DNA from: Betaproteobacteria bacterium
GTDB taxonomy: Bacteria; Pseudomonadota; Gammaproteobacteria; Burkholderiales; Rhodocyclaceae
Length of the DNA: 5,733 bases
NCBI GenBank assembly: GCA_025997075.1
Contig: BNUC01000185.1
Coordinates: 1-5,733 of the forward strand
Direction of reading: 5' to 3'
The stretch's first letter is position 1, and every line of letters starts with the position of its first letter. The notes beneath the pieces were generated by a model. That model did not search any database and was not told the DNA's origin. It saw nothing but the letters and a program-made list of their open reading frames with translations. The translations under genes were made by a program, and so were the position numbers. This document shows positions 1 to 5,733 of this stretch, in pieces.

Positions 1-113
1 AGTTTCCGACAAAGAACTCCAGAAACTCAGAATCATCCGCGCTGACTTCCATCCAGAGTGGAATTACGGAATTCGCCCACGTGTGTAAACTTAATTTATG
101 AACGACTCCTAAG
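1..113 (+). mobile_element. Right (3') end of an ISAzo13-like insertion sequence, truncated by window edge
   Basis: This stretch holds the transposase C-terminus (stop at 86-88) and then a short AT-richer end. The reverse complement of 80-113 aligns imperfectly with the element end at 5606-5634. Both begin CTTAGG and share a later AAAT-x-AA-x-TTT-x-C block, about 18 of 29 positions by eye. This is what the two terminal inverted repeats of one IS type would look like. The exact outer tip (109 to 113) is uncertain because I cannot see the target duplication. The family name is inferred from the transposase tail. Confidence 0.6.
2..88 (+). CDS. ISAzo13-family transposase, C-terminal fragment (5' end outside window)
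   Basis: The frame starting at base 2 is open from the window edge to TAA at 86-88 and gives 28 residues ending FHPEWNYGIRPRV. The FH-x-x-WNY-x-I-x-P tail is, from memory of the family, the characteristic C-terminus of ISAzo13 (Rhodopirellula-type DDE) transposases. The DDE catalytic residues lie outside the window, so activity cannot be judged. The protein would catalyse cut-and-paste or copy-type movement of its own element. It reads on the plus strand, opposite to all resident genes. It may be the same IS type as the transposase start at 5665, but the two fragments do not overlap, so identity cannot be tested here. Confidence 0.7.
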   Translation, partial: VSDKELQKLRIIRADFHPEWNYGIRPRV

Positions 114-203
114 TGAACAGCATTGGGGACGGAGCACGATTTTAGCGATTAACCTGGATACCCCACACGGGGCGTATTCCGTGAATCCACCGGTGCGGCA
201 CGT
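114..203. other. Short non-coding spacer between IS end and DUF4149 gene
   Basis: I see no gene in these 90 bases on either strand. The only structure is the small hairpin at 158-177. In the minus direction this is the sequence immediately after the DUF4149 stop. Confidence 0.5.
158..177 (-). terminator. Weak hairpin downstream of the DUF4149 gene
   Basis: CCCC (161-164) pairs with GGGG (169-172) around an ACAC loop. ATA/TAT extends the stem across a two-base bulge. It lies 26 bp after the stop of the minus-strand gene, but no T-tract follows, so it is a poor intrinsic terminator and may only stabilise the 3' end. Confidence 0.2.
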
Positions 204-701
204 TCAGCGCGCGAGCACTCGCCGCCACCCCACCACCAGCCACAGCCCCAACACGCTCTGCGCCAGATAAATCGAACTCGACACGCCGTGCAAAACCCGG
301 AACCGTCCTCGCGCCGCGCTTTCCATCACGTCCATTGAACCGACACCCGCTTTAAGCGCGGTCATTTCCGCCTGAATGCCGAAATAGCCCACCGCGACGC
401 AGACGAGCATCACCGCCACCACCCAGAAAGGCGCGCCGCGCAACACTGCCCGGCCTTGTCGCGCGGCCAGGAAAGCGAGCAGATACACAGCGGTTCCCAT
501 GCCGATCCAGGCGATGACGGTGAAAAGCCGGCCGGCGATGTTGCCCGCCACAATGGAGTTGTCGAGCATGGCAAAAAGCGTCGGCGCGGCAACATAGCCG
601 ACCACCCACATGCCGCCGACCCACAGCGTCACCAGCACTTGCGCCAGGGCGGCGAAAAAACGGGGGGCAGCGTTGGCGTCAAAAAGTATCCGGTCTGGCA
701 T
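204..701 (-). CDS. DUF4149 family four-helix inner-membrane protein
   Basis: The product is 165 residues of unknown biochemical function in the bacterial inner membrane. Four hydrophobic segments are visible, near residues 15-44, 58-83, 90-110 and 138-160. Family-like landmarks are LWVGGMWVVGY in helix 1, the AGRLF motif before helix 2 and FRVLHGVSSSIYL entering helix 4. These match the DUF4149 (TMEM205-like) pattern common as a small stand-alone protein in betaproteobacteria. I chose ATG at 701 because the family pattern starts there. The frame stays open to an ATG at 770, but the extra 23 residues have no family character and neither start has a convincing Shine-Dalgarno. It stands apart from other genes, between an IS end and a repeat-rich spacer, so context says nothing about its job. 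Confidence 0.8.
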   Translation of the reverse strand: MPDRILFDANAAPRFFAALAQVLVTLWVGGMWVVGYVAAPTLFAMLDNSIVAGNIAGRLFTVIAWIGMGTAVYLLAFLAARQGRAVLRGAPFWVVAVMLVCVAVGYFGIQAEMTALKAGVGSMDVMESAARGRFRVLHGVSSSIYLAQSVLGLWLVVGWRRVLAR

Positions 702-724
702 CGTTTTCAAGTCAATAAAGTAGC

Positions 725-805
725 TCAGCGCGCATCGCCAAAGGCAACACCCAACCAAAGTGCTCCCCATGCCAAGAGCACGGGGAATTGCGAGTTCAAT
801 TTCAT
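725..805 (-). CDS. Possible 26-residue hydrophobic small protein or leader (signal-peptide-like)
   Basis: ATG at 803-805 opens a 26-codon frame ending in TGA at 725-727, 23 bp before the DUF4149 start. The product has a short polar N-terminus (MKLNSQ), then a hydrophobic core VLLAWGALWLGVAFG, then DAR. This looks like a single membrane helix or a Sec signal peptide whose mature part is missing. A GGAG sits 12 bases before the ATG, which is rather far for a Shine-Dalgarno. It could be a small membrane protein co-transcribed with DUF4149, the stranded start of a decayed secreted protein, or chance. I recognise no family. Confidence 0.3.
   Translation of the reverse strand: MKLNSQFPVLLAWGALWLGVAFGDAR
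760..781. repeat. Perfect 6-bp inverted repeat GTGCTC/GAGCAC
   Basis: GTGCTC (760-765) and GAGCAC (776-781) flank a 10-base loop. The hairpin lies inside the possible small ORF and upstream of the DUF4149 gene. It could be an operator-like palindrome or mRNA structure. No T-tract follows on either strand. Confidence 0.3.
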
Positions 806-821
806 CGTAAAAACCAACTCC

Positions 822-875
822 GGTTTGAAACCCTGCTCTTCAGGGCGGTGGGAGCCATACCCCGGCCTGAAGGCC
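822..875. repeat. Two adjacent short hairpins, resembling an IS200/IS605-type end
   Basis: CCCTG (831-835) pairs with CAGGG (841-845), and GGCCT (864-868) pairs with AGGCC (871-875). The plus-strand wording TTTGAAACCCTG then TCTTCAGGGCGG resembles the conserved hairpin near the right end of IS200/IS605-family elements, where the TnpB guide RNA scaffold lies. No tnpB reading frame precedes it, so at most it is a decayed non-coding remnant. The resemblance is by memory only. Confidence 0.25.
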
Positions 876-916
876 TGTCGCTAATTTCTTGCTGGGCTGG
901 CAGTCTGCATAGTCCG

Positions 917-1006
917 TATAGGTTGGGGTGAGTTGGAACGAACCCCAACATTGGGGAACGTCATTGGCTGTTGCGTTGGGCATCGCTTCGCTCAGCCCAA
1001 CCTATA
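917..1006. repeat. Pair of inverted REP/BIME-like hairpin elements downstream of yheS
   Basis: The arm 917-932 matches the reverse complement of 991-1006 at 15 of 16 positions, with 58 bp between. Each arm also makes its own hairpin: GTTGGGGT (922-929) with ACCCCAAC (942-949), and GTTGGGC (975-981) with GCCCAAC (995-1001). The two halves are therefore diverged, oppositely oriented copies of one element with the layout TAGGTTGGG, TGAG, CGA, CCCAAC, a type seen repeatedly between genes in many proteobacteria. The inner hairpin begins 23 bases after the yheS stop and could protect the 3' end of that mRNA. No T-tract follows. Confidence 0.65.
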
Positions 1007-1024
1007 TGTCTCCCATGCAGAGTC

Positions 1025-2947
<1,923 letters not shown>

Positions 2948-2983
2948 AAAAAAATCTCAAAATGCGGTTAATCACGGGCATCC

Positions 2984-3093
2984 CCTCATCCGGCCTTCGG
3001 CCACCTTCTCCCCACGAGCGGGGCGAAGGGAAGGGTTTCCTCTCGCCCGCTTGCGGGAGGGCCAGAATCTGGATTCCGCCTTTGCGGGAATGA
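2984..3093. repeat. Cluster of intergenic hairpin repeats between purU and yheS
   Basis: Four inverted repeats stand in a row: GGCC/GGCC (2992-3002), CCTTCTCCCC with GGGGCGAAGG (3004-3029, one mismatch), CCCGC/GCGGG (3046-3057), and an ATTCCGC...GCGGGAAT stem with one bulge (3073-3091). The first two resemble a widespread CTCATCC...CCTTCTCCCC repeat. The last resembles the common CTGGATTCC...GGGAATGAC repeat of beta- and gammaproteobacteria. They lie on the transcribed path after purU and before yheS. No T-tract directly follows any stem, so they look like mRNA-stabilising or REP-type repeats rather than classic terminators. Confidence 0.6.
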
Positions 3094-3105
3094 CACCCAT
3101 TGGTG
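3094..3105. repeat. Small hairpin just after purU
   Basis: CACC (3094-3097) pairs with GGTG (3102-3105) around CATT, 16 bases beyond the purU stop in the minus direction. The stem is only four base pairs and lacks a T-tract, so it is not a convincing terminator by itself. Confidence 0.25.
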
Positions 3106-3121
3106 ACGATAAATTTTGTCT

Positions 3122-3991
3122 CTATCGAAACACCACGGTCTTGTTGCCATGCAACAGGACGCGGTCTTCGAGGTGGTAACGCAGCCCGCGCGCCAGGACC
3201 GCCTTTTCGATGTCCTTGCCGTAACGAACCATGTTGTCGATCGAATCGGCGTGGTCGATGCGGATCACGTCCTGCTCGATGATCGGTCCCTGATCGAGCT
3301 GACTGCTCACATAGTGGCAGGTCGCTCCGATCAGCTTGACGCCGCGCTGGTGGGCCTGATGATAGGGCTTGGCGCCGACGAAGCTGGGCAGAAAGGAGTG
3401 GTGGATGTTGAGAATGCGGCCGGGATAAGCCTCGCACATGTCCGACGGGATGATTTGCATGTAACGCGCCAGAACCATCGTTTCGCCTTTCACTTCCTCG
3501 AAAATTCGCCGGATTTCGGCGTAGGCCGCCTCTTTACCGTCCGGCGTCACCGGAACGTGATGGAAGGGGATGCCGTGCCATTCGACAAAGCCGCGAAAAG
3601 TGTCGTGGTTCGAGATGACGCACGGGATTTCGATGTCCAGTTCCTTCGACTGCCAGCGCGCCAGAAGGTCGTACAGGCAGTGCTCCTGCTGGCTGACCAT
3701 AATCACCACGCGCTTTTTCACCGCCGAGTCGCTGATTTTCCAGCTCATCTGCAATTCTTCGGCGATCGGGCGGAAACGCGCGCGGAATTCCGCCAGGTGG
3801 AAGGGCAGCGAATCGGCCTTGATGTCGACGCGCATGAAATACCGGCTTTGCCCGTCCTCGTCATCGGAGTGATAACGCGATTCGAGAATCCAGCCGTGGT
3901 GCCCGGCGATGAATCCGGCCACGCGGGCGACAATGCCGACACCGTCGGGACAGGAAGCGGAAAGGGTGTAATAACGTTGTTGTGAATCCAT
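3122..3991 (-). CDS. purU: Formyltetrahydrofolate deformylase
   Basis: PurU hydrolyses 10-formyl-THF to THF and formate in the cytoplasm. It balances the one-carbon folate pool and supplies formate to PurT. The 289-residue product has an N-terminal ACT domain (about 6-85, with CPDGVGIVARVAGFI) and a formyltransferase-fold domain (about 92-285). Catalytic-type residues are visible: N195 and H197 in NIHHSFLP, and D233 in QLDQGPII. I chose ATG at 3991. The frame stays open to 4057, but that would overlap the upstream gene and add residues lacking family character. The start is 13 bp after the thrH stop with no good Shine-Dalgarno, so translation is probably coupled to thrH. The ACT domain suggests allosteric control; in E. 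coli PurU, methionine activates and glycine inhibits. Confidence 0.95.
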   Translation of the reverse strand: MDSQQRYYTLSASCPDGVGIVARVAGFIAGHHGWILESRYHSDDEDGQSRYFMRVDIKADSLPFHLAEFRARFRPIAEELQMSWKISDSAVKKRVVIMVSQQEHCLYDLLARWQSKELDIEIPCVISNHDTFRGFVEWHGIPFHHVPVTPDGKEAAYAEIRRIFEEVKGETMVLARYMQIIPSDMCEAYPGRILNIHHSFLPSFVGAKPYHQAHQRGVKLIGATCHYVSSQLDQGPIIEQDVIRIDHADSIDNMVRYGKDIEKAVLARGLRYHLEDRVLLHGNKTVVFR

Positions 3992-4004
3992 GACGGAAGA
4001 CGCG

Positions 4005-4619
4005 TCAGCCTGCAAAACGCGCGAAGGCCTGGTCAATCTGCTCGCGCAACCCGGCATAGTTTGAGCTCACCGGGTATTGCGGAAATTCGCGGATGACCTT
4101 TTCGGGCGGGTTGAACAGGATGCCGGCATGCGCCTCGGCGAGCATTTTGGTGTCATTGTAGGAGTCGCCGGCGGCGACCACGGTGAAGTTCATCTCGCGA
4201 AAACGCTTGACGGCTTCGCGTTTCTGTTCGGGCATGCGCAGCCGGTAGTCGATTACCCGGTCGTCGTCGCTGCTCAGCAGACTGTGACAGAACAAGGTCG
4301 GCCAGGCCAGATGGCGCATCAGCGGGTGGGCGAATTCGTAGAAGGTGTCGGAGAGGATGATCACCTGGTAATCCACGCGCAGCGCATCGAGAAACTCGCG
4401 CGCGCCCGGCAGTGGCCCCATGGCGTCGATGACCTGCTGAATATCCCGCAGCTTGATCTGGTGCCGTTCCAGAAGATCCAGGCGGTACTTCATCAGCTTG
4501 TCGTAATCCGGCTCGTCGCGCGTGGTGCGCCGCAACTCCGGAATGCCGACCCGCTCGGAAAACGTGATCCATATTTCGGGGACAAGTACGCCTTCAAGAT
4601 CGAGGCAAACGATATTCAC
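4005..4619 (-). CDS. thrH: Bifunctional phosphoserine phosphatase/homoserine phosphotransferase
   Basis: ThrH is a cytoplasmic HAD-superfamily enzyme that dephosphorylates phosphoserine and can transfer the phosphate to homoserine, as shown for the Pseudomonas aeruginosa protein of nearly the same length (205 versus 204 here). HAD motifs are all present: motif I DLEGVL with nucleophile D7 and E9 (ThrH has E where classic SerB has D), motif II S90-D91 in ILSDTFYEF, motif III K133, and motif IV GDSYND with D152 and D156. The start is GTG at 4617-4619. It is supported by an AGGGAG Shine-Dalgarno six bases upstream and by alignment of MNIVCLDLEGVLVPE with the family N-terminus. It is the first gene of a pair with purU. 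The pairing suggests joint control of serine supply and one-carbon folates. Confidence 0.92.
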   Translation of the reverse strand: MNIVCLDLEGVLVPEIWITFSERVGIPELRRTTRDEPDYDKLMKYRLDLLERHQIKLRDIQQVIDAMGPLPGAREFLDALRVDYQVIILSDTFYEFAHPLMRHLAWPTLFCHSLLSSDDDRVIDYRLRMPEQKREAVKRFREMNFTVVAAGDSYNDTKMLAEAHAGILFNPPEKVIREFPQYPVSSNYAGLREQIDQAFARFAG

Positions 4620-4625
4620 GGGAAA

Positions 4626-4631
4626 CTCCCT
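4626..4631 (-). promoter_or_regulatory. Shine-Dalgarno for thrH (AGGGAG)
   Basis: On the minus strand AGGGAG ends six bases before the GTG codon at 4619, an ideal spacing. It decides the non-ATG start. Confidence 0.7.
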
Positions 4632-4655
4632 GGTGGGTAGCGTAATAGAGCGTGG

Positions 4656-4664
4656 ATTCTACCA
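4656..4664 (-). promoter_or_regulatory. Candidate extended -10 promoter for thrH-purU
   Basis: Minus-strand TGG-TAGAAT gives a TGn extended motif plus a -10 box matching TATAAT at five of six bases. Transcription would start near 4649, leaving a leader of about 30 bases before the GTG. No good -35 box is found at 16-18 bp spacing, as expected for an extended -10 promoter. Confidence 0.4.
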
Positions 4665-4686
4665 AAAGCCGGGCGACCGGACCCGC
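4665..4686 (-). terminator. Possible weak terminator after the EAL remnant
   Basis: Directly after the EAL stop the minus strand can fold CGGG with CCCG or CCGG with CCGG, followed by CTTTT. The stem is four base pairs and the T-tract is short. It overlaps the upstream side of the thrH promoter candidate. Confidence 0.3.
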
Positions 4687-5610
4687 TCAAAAGAACTGTT
4701 CGATGCGTCGGCTGGCATCCTCGATCGCTTCCACCGTCACGGGACGCGAAAAATAATACCCCTGGATATAGCGGCAATCCGCTTCCTTCAACAAGTCGAG
4801 CTGTCTCTGCGATTCCACGCCCTCCGCCACGACATCAAGCTTCAGGCTGCGGGCCATGTTGATGATCGCCTCGACCAGAGTCCGATCGCTGTTGTTTTCG
4901 TTCATGTCGCGCACGAAGGATTTGTCCACTTTGAGCACATCCATGGGAAAACGCTTGATGTACGACAGCGATGAGTAACCCGTCCCGAAATCATCGAGAT
5001 AGATGCGGAAGCCAGACTCATGGACCGTATCCAACCAGACCTTCACCGCATTCGAGTCGCCCATGAACACGCTCTCGGTAATCTCAATGGCCAGGTTGGC
5101 CGGATCAACACCGTAACGGCTGCACATCTCGATCAGGGTGATCGGCGGCAATCCATCGGGAATCTGCCGCGCGGAAATATTGATCGAGATGTAACGGTCA
5201 ATACCTTGCTTCTTCCACTCCGCCAACTGCTGAACCACGACCTCCAACAACCACAGCCCGATGTCGACGATGGCGCCGGTCTCTTCGGCCAGCGGAACGA
5301 AGACATCGGGAGGAATCAACCCGAGTTGCGGGTGTTCCCAGCGAATCAGGGCCTCCACGCCGGCCATCCGGCGCGCGGGCAGATCGACAATCGGCTGGAA
5401 ATGGAGGATCAATTCCTTATGCCGCACGGCAAAGTACAAGGCATTTTCCAGACTGCGCCGATGCGCGGCTTCGCGCGCCATGATGGATTTGAAGAAACAG
5501 TACTGATCGCCACCGCCGAGGCGCGCATGTTCGAGCGCCATTTCGGCATTACGCAATAATATCTCCTGGTCATTGCCGTCATATGGGAACAGCGTGATCC
5601 CGATGCTTAG
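4687..5610 (-). pseudogene. GGDEF-EAL c-di-GMP signalling protein, 5'-truncated by IS insertion; EAL domain intact
   Basis: The frame encodes the last roughly 40 residues of a GGDEF domain (SIGITLFPYDG, then LLRNAEMALEHARLGG) followed by a full EAL phosphodiesterase domain. EAL domains hydrolyse c-di-GMP to pGpG. Numbered from the TTG at 5556, the EAL domain spans about 42-289. It keeps EAL at 68-70, N126, E158, D188-D189 in LDDFGTGYSSL, K209, E245 and Q265, so catalysis looks preserved. The GGDEF signature half and any sensor region are gone. Upstream, homology stops at about 5606-5613 and an in-frame TAA lies at 5647-5649 inside the IS. The intact gene would have been much longer. No ATG start is available before the EAL domain. 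A TTG at 5556 with CAGGAG six bases upstream could allow expression of a 289-residue fragment. Confidence 0.85.
5563..5568 (-). promoter_or_regulatory. Fortuitous Shine-Dalgarno (CAGGAG) before TTG 5556
   Basis: CAGGAG lies six bases ahead of an in-frame TTG within the GGDEF remnant. It also encodes Gln-Glu of the ancestral protein, so it may be chance, but it is the best start signal left for the EAL fragment. Confidence 0.35.
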
Positions 5611-5629
5611 GCACTGCTTGGAAATAAAC

Positions 5630-5658
5630 TTTCCAATATAGATTGATTATAGTATACT
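5630..5658 (+). promoter_or_regulatory. Candidate IS transposase promoter
   Basis: TTTCCA (5630-5635, four of six to consensus) and TATACT (5653-5658, five of six) are separated by 17 bp. The predicted transcription start falls at about 5665, the transposase ATG itself, so the mRNA would be leaderless or nearly so. Confidence 0.4.
5646..5651 (-). promoter_or_regulatory. Outward-facing TATAAT in the IS left end
   Basis: The minus strand reads a perfect TATAAT pointing out of the IS toward the EAL remnant. No recognisable -35 box or TGn extension is found at the right distance, and AT-rich IS ends produce such matches by chance. Confidence 0.25.
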
Positions 5659-5664
5659 AAAGGC

Positions 5665-5733
5665 ATGAATAGTGCTTCAGCAGAAAGAATTCGCCAGACA
5701 CTGCCCTTATTAGATGAAAGGCAGAGGCGACTG
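5665..5733 (+). CDS. ISAzo13-family transposase, N-terminal fragment (runs off window)
   Basis: ATG at 5665 opens a frame of 23 codons to the window edge, ending LPLLDERQRRL. The L-x-ERQRRL pattern near the N-terminus recalls ISAzo13-type transposases, where it precedes a helix-turn-helix-like region; the family call is from memory. An in-frame TAG at 5650-5652 makes this the first possible ATG. The AAAGG just upstream is only one base from the ATG, too close to be a normal Shine-Dalgarno. The insertion split a GGDEF-EAL gene that reads the other way. Catalytic residues lie outside the window. Confidence 0.65.
   Translation, partial: MNSASAERIRQTLPLLDERQRRL

Larger units (their letters stand above)
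702..1024. other. 323-bp gene-poor stretch rich in hairpins, upstream of DUF4149 and downstream of yheS
   Basis: No long gene is supported here. The stretch contains a possible 26-codon ORF (725-805, minus), a 6-bp inverted repeat (760-781), two small hairpins resembling IS200/IS605-type ends (831-845 and 864-875) and a pair of mutually inverted hairpin repeats (917-1006). The density of inverted repeats suggests that small mobile or REP-like elements have accumulated. Confidence 0.6.
5606..5733 (+). mobile_element. Left (5') end of an ISAzo13-like insertion sequence, truncated by window edge
   Basis: GGDEF homology ends abruptly here and an AT-rich segment begins, leading to a transposase start at 5665. 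The end contains a GGAAA/TTTCC inverted repeat (5620-5634). The first 29 bases resemble, in inverted form, the element end at 85-113. The outermost base is uncertain, between 5606 and 5610. Only one edge of the insertion is visible, so target duplication cannot be checked. Confidence 0.7.

Noticed and set aside
702..770. Upstream ATG at 770 extending DUF4149 by 23 residues
   Set aside because: No Shine-Dalgarno and no family similarity in the extension; ATG at 701 begins the recognisable protein.
3116..3985. Plus-strand open frame of 289 codons opposite purU
   Set aside because: It mirrors purU almost exactly, and the minus-strand product has full family motifs. It is a shadow frame.
3992..4057. 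Upstream ATG at 4057 extending purU by 22 residues
   Set aside because: It would overlap the thrH stop, and the added residues do not resemble the start of an ACT domain. The ATG at 3991 fits the family start.
4077..4640. Plus-strand open frame opposite thrH
   Set aside because: Shadow of the thrH gene; no domain, and the opposite strand carries intact HAD motifs.
5020..5559. Plus-strand open frame opposite the EAL domain
   Set aside because: Shadow frame; the EAL catalytic motifs on the minus strand explain the region.
5606..5611. CTTAGG at the right-edge IS and CCTAAG at 108-113 as a target-site duplication
   Set aside because: The two are inverted, not direct, and belong to different IS copies or ends, so they fit element tips better than a duplication.

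Overview
The window is GC-rich, densely coded proteobacterial chromosome. It is most likely from a betaproteobacterium near the Rhodocyclales: a thrH-purU pair, a YheS-type ABC-F protein, a DUF4149 membrane protein, common betaproteobacterial intergenic hairpin repeats and ISAzo13-family transposase fragments. The taxon is an inference from protein flavour and repeats, not from a database match. All resident genes lie on the minus strand. Only the IS transposase fragments at the two edges read on the plus strand.

Layout, left to right. Bases 1 to about 113 are the 3' end of an ISAzo13-like element: the last 28 codons of its transposase plus its right end. Next is a DUF4149 four-helix membrane protein (204-701, minus), with a possible 26-codon hydrophobic small ORF just upstream (725-805, minus). 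The gene-poor stretch 702-1024 holds several hairpins and a 16-bp inverted-repeat pair (917-932/991-1006). The ABC-F ATPase yheS follows (1025-2947, minus). A 174-bp spacer full of hairpin repeats separates it from purU (3122-3991, minus), which sits 13 bp downstream of thrH (4005-4619, GTG start). Upstream of thrH are a good Shine-Dalgarno and an extended -10 candidate. The right part (4687 to about 5610, minus) is the 3' portion of a GGDEF-EAL gene: the EAL domain is complete and keeps its catalytic residues, but the GGDEF domain is cut inside its C-terminal third. The cut is the left end of a second ISAzo13-like element, whose transposase starts at 5665 and runs off the window.

How the genes work together: ThrH (phosphoserine phosphatase/homoserine phosphotransferase) and PurU (10-formyl-THF hydrolase) form an apparent two-gene operon joining serine synthesis to folate one-carbon balance. 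YheS is a translation-associated ABC-F protein and probably independent. The EAL remnant would be a c-di-GMP phosphodiesterase if expressed, and the sequence offers a possible internal RBS plus TTG start and an IS-borne -10 box. The two edge IS fragments are in the same orientation and their ends match each other imperfectly as inverted repeats, so the roughly 5.5 kb between them is bracketed like a composite transposon. I found no new defence system, CRISPR array or RNA gene. The points of most interest are the IS disruption and bracketing, the possible rescue of the EAL fragment, and the repeat structure around yheS.
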